Below are positions 31,896-43,102 of a stretch of 64,000 nucleotides of DNA, in pieces. The stretch is from Closterium sp. NIES-65 (lineage: Eukaryota > Streptophyta > Zygnematophyceae > Desmidiales > Closteriaceae), in assembly GCA_948144175.1 (NCBI GenBank), contig CANXME010001258.1, positions 2,217,001 to 2,281,000 of the forward strand. The letters are read 5' to 3'. How positions within the stretch are numbered: the first letter of the stretch is position 1; the number at the start of each line of letters is the position of its first letter. A program made the position numbers and the translations under genes. A model generated the notes under the pieces. The model made no database searches. It had not been told where the DNA came from and saw only the letters and a program-made list of their open reading frames with translations.

Positions 31896-32945
31896 ATGAC
31901 TTCTCTTCGTGGTAGCGGTCGGAGCAGTGACGGCGGTGGTGACAGTAGCTGGAGTGGTGGCGGCGGCCATAGTGACAGTCGCGGTGGAGCTGTTCGGTGC
32001 GGAGTTTCCGGCAGTGGCCAGATGCAGCTGCTGCGGCGTCGGCGCGAGACCCTTACGCCCCAGCAGCTTTGTGAGTGGTACGCCAGTAGGTGTGGTGGCG
32101 GCGGCCGTAGTAGCAGTCATGGTGGAGCTGTCCAGTGCGGAGTTTCTGGCGGTGGCCAGATGCAACTAAAGCGGCGTCCGCGCGAGACCCTTACGCCCCA
32201 GCAGCTTCGTGAGTGTTACGCTCAGAGTGGGGGGACTTGGATTACTGTCCGCTTTCCATATGTCATTCGCACAAGTGATTGGGCTGGTCAGACTTGTGGG
32301 ACACTTGGTCATACATACGCTCGCTGCTTCGCCTGTTTGAGCGACACTTGGCGTGCAGTGTTTGGCGACGAGGCTAAGCTCCTCCGCTGGCTAGAGTTGC
32401 TTCGGAACAAGGTGGATATCTTTGCTCTAGACTATGACACTATCCTCACTGTCATGTATGCTTTAACAATTAGTACTCAGGGCGAATGTTACCTGTGTGC
32501 GCCGCCCGACCCTGGTATAGCGGCTGCTGCTTTAGGTGTTGGTGAGTCTGCTCTAGGTGCTGGTGAGTCTACTCTAGGTGCTGGTGAGTCTGCTCTCTCT
32601 GGTAGTGCGCCAGCTGAGGCCTTGCACACCTTCACGCTTGACTCAGGCGCTTCCCGTTGCTTCTTTTGCGACAGCACCACAGTCACACCACTTGCAGCAC
32701 CAGTTGCAGTGTCTTTGGCTGATCCCTCTGGACCAGTTCTTGCATGTTCCTCTACTACTCTCCCGTGTCCAGCGGTTCCGTTTGACTCACTGTTAGGTCT
32801 TCACCTCCCCTTGTTCTCTACGAACTTGGTGAGCAACGCCGTCCTTCAGGATGAATGGGTTAATACCTTTAATCCCGGGGGACAGCGTGTGGCGATCTGC
32901 ACGTGTGCATGGACGGGCCGTCACCTGGCCACGTTCACCCGTTAG
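31896..32945 (+). pseudogene. Element F shortened Gag and protease
   Basis: ATG at 31896 (MTSLRGSGRSS) starts directly in the Gly/Ser-rich region. The capsid-like N-terminal domain (about 250 residues in A and J) is absent. Two LTPQQLCEWYAS / LTPQQLRECYAQ repeats follow, then a Cys/His region ending in CGTLGHTYARC, the conserved LDYDTILTVMYALT, and the protease LDSGASRCFF with VSLADPSGPV. It ends in TFTR at a TAG (32943-32945) where J has TFTRQPG, so the stop replaces CAG. Confidence 0.87.
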
Positions 32946-34068
32946 CCAGGGTCGAGCCTGTACACAATGACTACTGTGCCTCCTCAGATAGGCGTGTCTA
33001 CGTCCTCGTCAGGTTAGCTAGCACCCTCCTGCTCGTGTCGCGCCCTGTCGCACCAGACTCTCCTTTGCCACCACTGCCTTGGTCACCCCTCTCTGTCACG
33101 CCTCCGTGGCATGCACTCTCGCCTTCTTGTCTCTGGTCTTCCCAGGTCTCTGCCTCCCCTCCCACCCTCGCCTGCCCCTCCCTACCTTCTCTATGTCGAG
33201 GGGCGGCAGCGCACCGCTCCTCACTCATCCTCGTTTCCCCCGACGACTGCTCCCCTGCAGGCTCTCCACTTGGACGTGTGGGGCCCAGCCCGTGTCCAAG
33301 GACAGGGCCGCGAGCGATACTTTCTGCTGGTTGTTGACGACTACTCGCGTTACACCACGGTCTTCCCCTTGCGCAGCAAGGGTGAGGTCCCTTATGTCTT
33401 GATCTCTTGGATCTGCGCTGTCCGTCTCCAGCTCCGCGAGCAGTTCGACACGGACCTTCCTGTCCTGCGTCTGCATTCTGACAGAGGTGGTGAGTTTTCC
33501 TCCGCCCTCTTGCAGGACTTCTGTCGTGGGGAGGGCATCACCTAGTCGTTCACGCTTCCGACCTCTCCGCAGCAAAATGGGGTTGCTGAGCGCCGCATTG
33601 GCTTAGTCATGGAGGTCGCTTGTACCTCTATGATCCATGCGGCTGCCCCCCATTTTCTGTGGCCATTTGTGGTCCGGTACGCTGCGCATCAGCTCAACCT
33701 CTGGCCCCGTGTCTCCTTACGTGAGACCTCGCCCACACTGCGTTGGACGGGAGAGGTTGGCGATGCGTGAGTGTTCCGGGTCTAGGGATATCGTGCCTTT
33801 GTTCGGAATACCTCCGCGGACAAGCTCTCCGCCCGCACCGTTCCCTATGTCTTCCTTGGTTTTCCCCCTGACGCGCTTGACTAGCAGTTTTACCACCCCA
33901 CCTCGCGCCGGGTTCTGTGTTCTCAGGACGTCACGTTCGACGAGTCGGTTCCCTTTTACCGTCTCTTCCCCTACTGCACTGCCCCTCCCCCTCCCCCGCC
34001 ACTCTTCCTTGCTCCAGGCCCCCCTCCAGTAGACCCCCTCTCCCCTGAGGGTCGTGCTCCTTCAGGTG
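32946..34068 (+). pseudogene. Element F integrase
   Basis: Pre-integrase sequence is present but frame-disturbed near 33040-33110, then GLPRSLPPLPPSPAPP, LHLDVWGPARVQG, VVDDYSRYTTVFPLRS, LHSDRGGEFSSALL, a TAG at 33543-33545 where relatives have Gln, PQQNGVAERRIG, then TGA (33768-33770) and TAG (33783-33785, in place of Trp) and FVRNTSADKLSA. All three catalytic acids are visible, but the protein cannot be made whole. Confidence 0.87.
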
Positions 34069-34079
34069 TGTCCCACTTT

Positions 34080-35480
34080 TTGGTTGAGCTTGTCAAGGTC
34101 TCTGGTGACTCTGGTGCTGCTGGGGGTGCTGAGCTTACGGGTGCTGAGCCTGAGTGTTGGGAGCCTAGGGGTGCTGAGCCTGTGCGCGAGGAGCCTGGGG
34201 GTGTTGAGCCTATGGTTGCGGAGCTTGAGCGTGAAGAGCCTGGAGGTGCTGAGCTTGCGAGTGCGGAGCCCGAGGGTGCTGCGTCTAAGCGTGCGGAGCT
34301 TGGGGGTGCTGAGCTTGAGCATGCGGAGCCTGGGGGTGCTGAGCCGGGGGGTGCTGAGTCTAGGGTTCTGAGCCTAGGGGTCCTGCGTCTACACTATGGG
34401 AGCCTCTCTCACCATAGCAGTTGCGCGAGTGGTACGCTCGGCGCTGTAGCCTTTGAAGTGGTGCTGCTGGAGCTGGAGGCCCTGGAGGTGCTAGTCCTGG
34501 AGGTGCTGGAGGTATTGCTGGTACTGGAGGCAGTGGAGGTGGTGGAGTTACTAGTCCTGGAGGTCCCACTGGTGCCTCGCCCCAACGGTCTAGCCGGTGG
34601 GAGCCTCTCTCACCACAACAGTTGCGCGAGTGGTACGCTCGGCGCTGTAGCCTTCGGAGTGGCACTGCAGGGGCTGGAGGCCCTGGAGCTGCTAGTGCTC
34701 GAAGTGCTGGTGGTGCTAGCACTGCTGGTCCCGGGGGTGCTCGTGCTGGTGACACTGGAGCTACGGGAGCTGGTGGTGCTGCTAGTGCTGGAGGTGCTGG
34801 AGGTAGTGGAGTTTCTGGAGCTGCTAGAGCTGGTGGTGCTGCTGCTGCTCGAGGTGCTGGAGCTGCTAGTCCCGGAGGTGGTCGTACTGGATGTACTGGA
34901 GCTGCTAGAGCTGTTGGTGGTGGTGCTGCTGCTGTAGGTATTGGAGCTACTGGTCCCGGAGGTGCTAGTCCTGGAGGCACTGGGGCTGCCGGAGCTGGTG
35001 GTGCTACTGCTACTGGAGGTACTAGAGGTGCTGGAGCTGCTGGTCCCGGAGGTGCTCGTACTGGAGGTATTGGAGCTAACGAAGCTAGTGGTATTGTTGG
35101 TACTAGTGGTGCTGGTGGAGCTGGCATTGCTAGTCCTGGAGGTGCTCGTTCTGGAGGTTCCGGAGATGCTCTCTTGCCGCAGCAGCTACGCGAGTGGTAC
35201 ACACAACACTCCCCCCTTCGGAGTGGCGCTGCTGGGGCTGGAGGCGCTGCGGCTAGAGGCGCATGAGCTGGAGGTACAGGAGCGGCCGGAGCTGGTGGTG
35301 CTGCGGACTCTGGAGCTGGAGGCCCTGGAGCTATAGGCGCTGGAGCTGGTGACCCGGGAGCTGGAGGTGCTGGAGCTGGAGTTTCTGGAGCTGCTGGAGA
35401 CCCTGGAGCTGCTGGTACCAGTACTGGAGGTGCTAGTGCTGGAGGAGCTGGTACTGGTGGTGCTGCACGACCGCGTCCGT
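34080..35480 (+). repeat. Element F integrase-RT linker repeats
   Basis: An about 1.4-kb repetitive linker. The first part (34110-34380) is a 15-bp unit GGTGCTGAGCCTGGG and variants, read as GAEPG-type pentapeptides. The second (34440-35440) is a 9-12 bp GGAGCTGCTGGTGCT-type unit, read as GAGGA-type repeats. Three copies of an about 50-bp word encoding SPQQLREWYARRC interrupt the arrays (about 34420, 34615, 35180). It is the longest such linker in the window. Confidence 0.85.
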
Positions 35481-37677
35481 TCTTCGCTCCGGTGTCACCA
35501 TCGTCTCTGCTGCCGCCTGGCTCGGTGCTCGCCAGGTTCTTAGTCTCCCGTCTTCTATTGGTCTCCCGTTACACCCAGGCTCCCCAATGCCTGCTCCCTC
35601 TCCTTACACTGAGCAGACAGGAGGTCTTACTGAGCGCCGTGAGCCTGCGTCTCGTCCTGCCTCGCCTATTCGCGCTGGTCGCACTGGTCGCCGTGTTCCT
35701 CGTAAGCGTCCTCCTCCTGTCCCCGGCACGCACACTATGGCACTTCGTCCTTCCTCTCTTCCACAGCGTGTTCCTCTGCCGTCTCCTCCTGCGTCCACTC
35801 TTCCTAACGGACCCGACTCTAAGTCTGACCTGGTTCGTGCTGCCAGTCCTACTGTTACGCGTCTTTTGGCCAGTTCGCGTTGGTCGCACTAGTACTCGTC
35901 TTCCGCGTCCGCGTCCTCCTCCTGTCCCCGTCACGCACCATATGGCACTTCGTCCTTCCTCTGTTCCACATCGTCTCCCCTTGCCGTCTCCTCCTGCGTC
36001 CTCTCTTGTTGACGGACCGGACCCTGAGTCTGACCTGCTTCGTACTGCTAGTCCTACTGTTACGCGTCTTCTGGCCACTATTGTCACTTACCCTTCGTTT
36101 GAGTCCACTGCTGCGTCTGCCCTAGTTGCTGAGCTTGTTGACGTTGCTGCTGCCTGTCGTCTCGACTACGCCGCTAGTCTTGTTGCTGAGTCTGAGTCTG
36201 TTTGTCCTCTGTCTATCGAGGGTGAGAGTGCTCTTGGCATGGACGTCCTTGAGGACAGGCAGGAGGACTTTGAGTGTTTTGCAGTTGCTGTACCTCATCT
36301 TGTGTCCATGCTGATTGCACCTGAGGGAGACCCGGATGCAACAAACATCCCGACCCTGCGCTCTTATGTAGAGGCGATAGAGGGTCCCTACTCCTCTCAG
36401 TGGCAGACAACCATGGATGTAGAGATGGCATCCTGGAAGTCTACAGGCACGTACAACGACGCAGTTCCCCCTCCTCGAGCGAACATAGTCGATGGCATGT
36501 GGATTTTCACGGTGAAGCGGCCGCCAGATTCTCCGCCTGCCTTCAAGGCTCATTACGTTGCACGAAGCTTCAGTAAACAATAGAGAGTTGACTTCTTCCA
36601 AGGCGACACACCGAGGACGACACTTGCGGCACTTGGGTTTGCTCCTTCGACTGCGAAACCGTCGCTGTTTCTCCGCACCGACACTTCGTTGCCGCTGTTC
36701 TACATCTTCGTGTACGTCGACGACTTGGGTTTTGCCACTGCTGACACTGAGGCACTCGCCCTTGTGAAGTCGGAGCTGCAGAAGAGACACACGTGCATAG
36801 ACGTGGGTGAGCTGCGCAGCTATCTTGGCTTGCAGATCACCCGGGACAGAGCACGACGCACCATCACCCTGACTCAGTCACACATGGTGCAGCAGGTCCT
36901 TCAGCGCTTCGGCTTCACTTGGTCCTCGCCACAGTCCACTCCTCTGGCTACCGGTCACTCGCTCTCAGCTACACCTTCGGACGAGTCTGTAGAGCCAAGT
37001 GGCCCGTACCCAGAGCTAGTGGGCTGCCTCATTTACCTGATGACCTGCACACGTCCTGACCTTGCGTACCCTCTTGGCCTTCTGGTAGGCACCGAAAGGT
37101 GCACATGGATGCTGCAAAGAGGGTACTACATTACTTGTGCAATACATTGGGCATGGGGCTCGTGCTTGGAGGGCGGGGACCAGTTGTCCTCGCTGGACAC
37201 TCAAACGCTTTGTGGGTTGACGACCTGACTACGCAGCGGTCGTCTCAAGGTTGCTCATTCAGCCTTGGCTCTGGCTCTATTCCTTGGCGGTTTACCCGCT
37301 CGTCTTTTGTTCTCAGCTCCAGTTGTGAGGCTGTGATCTACGCGACAGCCATGGCTGCACAGGAGTTACGCTGGCTCACCTACCTGCTGACCGACTTGAG
37401 AGAGCGGCCTCGTTCTCCTCCAGTTCTGTACGTAGACAACAAGGCTGCAATTGCCTTGTGTCAGGAGCACAGAATGGAGCACAGAACGAAGCACATCGCT
37501 CTGGGTTATTTCCTTGCTAGAGAGTTGCACCAGCATGGTCAGCGTCGTATTGCTTACGTGGCCACTCGGGCCAACACTGCTGATATTTTCATCAAGGCAC
37601 TTCAGCCTTGTGATCATCAGCGCTTCTGTACTGTGTTGGGCCTTGTGTCTGTTTTGCCTCACTTGCTCACTACTTGA
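35481..37677 (+). pseudogene. Element F reverse transcriptase and RNase H (deleted)
   Basis: Contains the ERREPASRPASP spacer, a local duplication of the RPSS/PSPPAS block (35700-36010), SSQWQTTMDVEMASW, VPPPRANIVDGMW, and a TAG at 36581-36583. At about 36600 the RT jumps from VDFFQ to TTLAALGFAPSTA: about 80 residues including the catalytic LDFSTAFL segment are deleted. YVDDLGFATAD is intact. RNase H (37099-37677) has HSNALWVDD in place of the DASWADD-type block, SSCEAVIYATAMA (catalytic Glu to Val-adjacent change), YVDNKAAIALC, and ends at TGA. Frame changes occur near 37085. Confidence 0.88.
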
Positions 37678-37904
37678 CTTTGCTTGTGCTGTGACCTATA
37701 TATATACCTGCATGCGTACTCTTGCTAGGTAGTGATCACTGTACTGTTTGCTCTCTTTTATATAACTCTGCTTGTGAACTGGCCTTGTGGCCACTTGCTT
37801 GTGCTCAGAGTGTGTGGTGACTTCGTGATCCACGCTTAGCTTGCTTTGTTTTTCTTGACTGGTCTTGTGACCCCTTGTTCTCTCCCACTTTGCCTATGGG
37901 GTTG

Positions 37905-38036
37905 TGTCAAACTATAATGCTACTTATGTTGTATAGGTTGTAGTGGGCTAGCCTATATGGGGTACAACCCAATTAGGATTATACTTGTACTCAGTCTGAT
38001 GTCAATGCAATCAATCGTGCTCATTAGTTTCTGATA
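37905..38036 (+). repeat. Element F 3' LTR
   Basis: Same length as the 5' copy; the terminal CA is mutated to TA. It is preceded by the purine tract CTATGGGGTTG. The surrounding 3' UTR (37678-37904) has the GGCCTTGTGGCC and GGTCTTGTGACCCC words also found in D and I. Confidence 0.9.
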
Positions 38037-38041
38037 GGTAT

Positions 38042-39754
38042 AGCCGTATCCCACCATCGCCCCCAGAGCCACCACAGCCTCCGGCGCCGCCTGCGCCACC
38101 ATCTCCTCCATGTCCTCCTGCACCTCCAGCTCCACCTTCTCCTCCGAGTCCTCCCGTGTTTGTAGGCCCATCGAATCCTCCCGTGTTGACGCTCCTGCAC
38201 TCGTCGGCGTTCCACGAGTACCTGTCAGAATCGGACAGCAACAAGCCCCCCGACGTCTGGGTTCCAGCTCCGCCCACGGCACCATGATGGGGCCAGTCGC
38301 AAGATTGTGCGTGGGACGAATCTGGTGTGGGCACTGACGACGATGTGCCCGACTCCAAGGCTGGCACCGAGGTCGGCATCGACAGTGGCACTGACACTGG
38401 CGCCGATGCCGGCACCGCGGAAGATGTGTTTCTTGGAGGTGCCCCGGGCGGCGAAGACGACGACGGTGTGGAGTATTGGTCGCACAACAGACTTTCCGAG
38501 AAGCTCCCTATCCCTACGTTTCCTCCGGTTAACCGCAAGCGCCCCCACCCCTCTTTTGAGAACCATGATGCCCGCCCCCCCTCTCCCAGGCTCAAGCCCT
38601 CACAGCATAAGTGCAATGTTTATACCGCGCAGGAGAAGCTGCGGTGGATTGGGCGCATGGATGTAGCGGTGTCGCTGCGGTCCTTGTCTCGCGAGTCTGG
38701 AATCCGCCAGTGGAAGAAAGCCGCCGCCATGCTCAAGGAAGCGCACTCAGCATGGAAGCGGATGCACGGGCGTGGGAGGGCATCGTGGAACAGGTCGATG
38801 GAGTTGAAAGTCTACGTGAAGCTTCTTGAGTGGCGCCGCAAAGGAACACCCGTCTCTGTCGGTCGCCTGCAGGAGTGGTCAAAGGAGTTCGTGAAGGATC
38901 TGTTCCCCGACGTGAAGTGGAAAGGCAGCCAGTGGTGGCTGGATCGGTTTCAAAAACAATGGAATCTGAGCGTGCGCATGAAGACGAGGATTGCTCAGCA
39001 AACCGTCGAGCTTAAGTACTGAAATTTTTTGTACCGTATGCTTGTTGTAGTTTTCAATCAAAAGTACCGTATTGACTAACCGCCGCCTCTTAACACTGTC
39101 CGTGTCTGCGTAGACGTCGCGGAGCTGTGCTAGCTGGAGGAGTGCGTAAAGCCCTTCCTCCGGCCTCGGTTTGGCAGGCAGGCGAGGAGTGCCATGGTTG
39201 TCCTGGACTCTTACCGCGGTCATCTCACTGACGAAGTGAAGCAGAAGTTTGTCGACCTTGACATCGTTACGGCGGTGATCCCATCGGGCTGTACGGCGGA
39301 GGTACAGCCCCTCGACGTCTCGATCAAGAAGCCCTTCAAAGCATCCATCTGCCAGCAGTACCAGACCTGGTTTGAAGAGGAGGGTCAGGAGCGGCCGACG
39401 CCTGCAGGTAAGAACCCCACCATTGATGGATAGATGGCTGCTTTGTTTCCCCCTGTATCTTGTGCAAACACCATCTCCCCCACTCTGACTTGTGGTGCAG
39501 GGAACATCAAGAAGCCGCCCCCTGCGGTGGTGCTCATGTGGATCTCACGGGCCTGGAAGGCTGTGCCACGAGAGCTTATCAAGAAGGCGTTTCTTTCCTG
39601 TGGCATCAGCAATGTGCTTGACGGCAGTGAGGACAACCTTGCCATGGCGCACAAGCGGAGCCAGCTGACCGACGAGGTCGACGTGGATGACAAGATCTTC
39701 GCCAACGGCTTCTTTGGCAACAACTGCGAGGAGCCGGAGTCTGACGACGAGTAG
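38042..39754 (+). pseudogene. Transposon P transposase (CENP-B-like HTH plus C-terminal DDE), defective
   Basis: A Pro-rich, then Asp/Gly-rich N-terminal region in one frame with a TGA at 38285-38287 (likely from CGA) leads to a helix-turn-helix region at 38620-39022 (YTAQEKLRWIGRMDVA ... WWLDRFQKQWNLSVRMK), like the CENP-B/Tc5 DNA-binding domains of pogo transposases. After a gap of about 100 bp come VAELC, a TAG (39131-39133), LEECVKPFLRPRFG, VVLDSYRGHLTDEVKQ (second catalytic Asp), VIPSGCTAEVQPLDVS (third Asp) and an intron 39408-39500 (GT-AG, 93 bp). The final exon, 39501-39754, is rich in acidic residues. The first catalytic Asp segment is absent. Related families are Tigger/jerky-like. 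Confidence 0.82.
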
Positions 39755-39924
39755 AGTTCTAGTTAGGAATGTGAATCGTAATGTGTAATGAGAATATTGG
39801 TAGAGAGGCATGCGTAGAAATCATATTAGTGCAGGTAAAAAATGTTAAGAAAAAAAAAGTGGAAAGATTATCCCCTATGGGGAAGGGATGCGCTCATAAT
39901 TGAGGACCGGCCATAAGCGCGTGG

Positions 39925-39983
39925 CTCCAGATAGAAGCGCCGACGCCTTTAATCAAGCGGCGCTTCTATCCGGGGCGATACGG
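39925..39983 (-). repeat. Transposon P right terminal inverted repeat with internal palindrome
   Basis: The terminal repeat ends at 39983 (GCGCTTCTATCCGGGGCG...ACGG), followed by TA (39984-39985). An inverted copy, CCAGATAGAAGCGCCG, lies at about 39926-39941, so the right end can fold into a hairpin. The doubled binding site may be a transposase recognition feature. Confidence 0.78.
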
Positions 39984-42417
39984 TACCTGCATATTCCACT
40001 GCACGATTGTCAAACCATCGCCGATTAGGCAGGTTCCCGTCACTCAACATCGTTTTGGCGCCAGATATGTCGGATTTCCTCCTCGGTCTACTTCCGCTAC
40101 CCACCTTGCTCACCTCGTTCACCCCGATCTCCCTTAAGAACTTCGCGCCGACATGCAGGGAACATGTCGCGACTATTCTTTATCAAAACCAGTCATTTCT
40201 TAGCATCCTACGTGGTTTCCTGCCCAGTCTCGCCCCTCGCCTCCCAGTTTTTATCTCTCACCGGTTTTCCCGCTTAACTACCCGACCGATATCGCTCGCC
40301 TGTCTGTGTTTCGACCTTCCTTTTTCGCGAAGCAAAAGAGGAGCCTCGTTAATGCCACGTAGCCGCCCAGGGACGTTCCTGCGCTGCTGGCCGCACCCTA
40401 CGGCTCCTGCGCCACCGCTAACGGATAACCCCCTGCCTCTGCCAGGAACCCGGCAGCTTGCACATGCGCTGGTCTTTATCGCTCCGCCCCCTCTCGCTCA
40501 CACGGGTTTTATCGCCCTGCCGGCTCCCTTTCCTAAGCGATGTCAACAATTTCACCGTCGCTTCCTTTCAACCGTGCCCCCCTCCCGCTTATGTTTCCCC
40601 CTCCTTCTCTTCCGACGTGTCTGCCATCATACATGCTGGTCCCACGCTCGCGCTTCACCTCCCAGCCATCTTCTCGTAGGTCGGGTGCATGCTCACCGAG
40701 ATACTGCAAATTTCACATCTCACCTTCGGCCCTTTTCTATTTTTGGCAGCGATGGCAACCGGAAGCCTGTCTACGCTACCTCACCCTCGCATACTCTCAG
40801 GTAAGGGATGCCGCACACCCTCCTGCCTCTCTCAGCCCTATGCCAACTTATCGCTTCATTACGCCTCGTGGTCTTATTCTTGTCCCTTACTTTCGCTACG
40901 TCGCTCTCTCTGTCGCTTTGTTGCTCCACACCTTGCCTCGCCACCCTTGCCTATATGCATGGTTTTCGGACTCGGGTTGCCGATTAGGCTTCCAGTCCAC
41001 CCCTGACTCGGGCTGCCAATCAGGCTTTCAGTCTATTCTTTTGAACAGCTGTGGCCAACGCCTTTGCGTTCACATCCTTGCTCTCTCCTCTACTTGCGCT
41101 TGGCCTCGTTACTCCCAGTCAGCGCTCTTAGACCGCCCTGGTCATGGCTCTCGGAATCGCCTGTCTGACCTCCTCTCCCACCGCCGGTGCCTCGCAGCCC
41201 TTGATTTCGACCTGCCTCTCGTGTATGCACGCTTGCCCTACCCCCTTGTTCGTTTGTCCAGCCTTCCTGCCCAGTCTTTGATGTCGCTTAACGCCTCGGC
41301 TAGTGACGTAACTCACACCCACTTCCCCAGATGTTCCCCCCTTTCTTCCCCTCCGAGGCTCGTGCCCCTTGCCAATACGACACCGCCCCTATCCCTTCCC
41401 CTATGCCGGCCTCCTCCCCCAGTTGTGGCTCACCGTGGCTGTCTCACCTCCTACCTTCCCCGCCCCACCCCGTCCTTACACCGCCCCTCCGTCCCCCTGG
41501 ATCATCCTTCCCCCCTCATGCTTCTCTGGTTTCACCCTGGGCCCTCAGGTGGCCCTGATATCCCGCTGCTCCACCTTCCGCCCTTTCTGATTTTTGAGGC
41601 GCCTTCACAAAGCCCCTCAGAAACCCCTGCTCCCTTGCCGCTCTACCTACCCCCACTTGTGGTACTCCCTGGCCCCTCTCTCACTCTGTGTGCCTGGCAG
41701 AAGCCTTTGCTACATGTGTTTCCAAGAAATGTTGCTTCCGTCTGAGAATTACCCCCCTCTACCTACACTCCCAGCAGCTTTTGCTGCCCCCTGGCTGCTT
41801 GCCCCACAATACTGTACATTAGATCGCGTCAAGCCGCTTCCATGCTTCAACTGCTTCACTTGTTATCGTGCACGTCCTGTCCCTGTCTTTACGCTCAGAT
41901 GCAACCCTTGTCCAAACTCTAGCTGGAAAAAGGGTTACTGTTACTATATTGGACACTGCCGTCAATGCAAACTAACAAAAGAGCATAACAATGATAGCGC
42001 GTCTCTGCACACCTTTGTTTAATGAAGGATAAAGGATCGTACAATTTCTTATTACTTGATCTACATACAAACCCCCGTATAGTCCATCAGTCAATCACTT
42101 TTCTGCACTTAACTATCTCAGTGCACCTCATGTCAGCCTTGCGGCTGCAGTGTAGCTCTGGTCACATTCGAAGAAAAACAGCACGCATAGATACGTCACG
42201 CACCCCACACTCCAAAGCACTGTTTCGACATCTTGGTGAATTCAAGTACCTACCGGTATGCCTCCTGAACTTGCAGACATGCAACCCAATGTCGCCTCGG
42301 CACCACAAAGCCCACCAAGCTTGGCACGCCCCCAGCCTCACCTTCACCCCTTGTACTCACCAGCGACAACTCGTGCTTAGGCCGTGGATACGCTCGATCT
42401 CCCGTGCGGTGGCCTTC
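39984..42417. other. Unassigned CT-rich region
   Basis: About 2.4 kb between transposon P and the possible LINE remnant. Two overlapping plus-strand frames are open for long stretches (40007-40804 and 40540-41745), giving Pro/Ser/Leu-rich readings with no domain recognised. A further reading at 41594-42022 ends with a Cys-rich segment (CFNCFTCY ... CNPCPNSSWKKGYCYYIGHC). They could be decayed ORF1 of a non-LTR element or simply pyrimidine-rich DNA. Confidence 0.45.
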
Positions 42418-42690
42418 ACGTCGTTGCCATGTTAACACACCTCCTCCGCATCCTATGCATCAACGAGACTCGCAAAATGGATGAGCTGAAATCAACGAGA
42501 CTCGCAAAATGGATGAGCTGAAATCAACGAGACTCGCAAAATCGATGAGCTGAAATCCTGGCTTTCGCGCCTCCCTGCCCCCACTAACTTGGTCATCCTC
42601 ATTGACACTCGACTCATCCTCAGAATACCCAACCTCGACTTGAAGTTTCGACCTCACGCCTCCGCCCACGCCCCGGCGCTGCTCTCGACT
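42418..42690 (+). pseudogene. Possible LINE endonuclease start with 32-bp triplication
   Basis: Reading through one copy of the repeat gives RILCINETRKMDELKSWLSRLPAPTN (two parts, joined at the repeat), LVILIDTRL and NLDLKFRPHASAH. This resembles the start of an APE-type endonuclease of L1-like elements, where an NxNGL motif and a QETRL motif are expected. The first is missing and the second is degenerate. A 32-bp unit (CAACGAGACTCGCAAAATGG...) is present three times at 42461-42492, 42493-42524 and 42525-42556, breaking the frame. It is cut off by element G. Confidence 0.4.
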
Positions 42691-43102
42691 GATAGCACTC
42701 TGCTGCCCCGCGCGTCGCGCTCTGCTGCAGCCCGCGCGTCACGCCCTGGTGCCCCGCGCGTCACGCCCTGCTGCAGCCCGCGCGTCGCGCCCTGCTGCCC
42801 TGCCCGTCGCGCCCTTCTGCAGCACGTGCATCGCGCCCTGCTGCCCTGCGCAGCGCGCGCCCTGTTGCCCACGCCGCCCAGGCCGAGCTGCGCCGCCCAG
42901 CCCGAGCCGCCCTACCCAACCCGATCCGCCCTGCTGCTCGTGCTACTGCTGCTGCTGGTGGAGGTGCTGCTAGGAGTGCTGGAGGTGCTGCAGCCTAGCC
43001 TCACCGAGCTGCTCTGCTGCTCATACTGCTGCTACTACTGCTCGTGCTACTGCCTTCCCTCCGTACTGCCATTCTGGTCGTGCGCCTCCTTACTTGCCCA
43101 CT

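Larger units (their letters stand above)
30720..38036 (+). mobile_element. Copia LTR retrotransposon F, inserted in transposon P
   Basis: LTRs of 132 bp at 30720-30851 and 37905-38036; target duplication GATAT (30715-30719) / GGTAT (38037-38041) with one mismatch. The LTRs differ at about 16 of 132 positions by eye, so F is much older than I, N2 or N4. Order: primer-binding site TGGTTTCAGAGC (30852-30863), minisatellite leader, shortened gag-protease, integrase, repeat linker, RT with deletion, RNase H, purine tract CTATGGGGTTG. Many stops interrupt it. Confidence 0.92.
30093..39983 (+). mobile_element. Pogo-like (Tc1/mariner superfamily) DNA transposon P, split by element F
   Basis: The ends carry terminal inverted repeats of about 25 bp (CTGTATCCCCCCAGATAG... 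on the left, ...CTATCCGGGGCGATACGG on the right) flanked by TA, the target of the pogo/Tc1 group. It carries a CENP-B-like DNA-binding region and the C-terminal half of a DDE transposase with an intron. Without F it is about 2.6 kb. The catalytic domain lacks its first Asp region, one TGA and one TAG interrupt the frame, and F disrupts the 5' part, so it cannot be autonomous. Confidence 0.85.
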
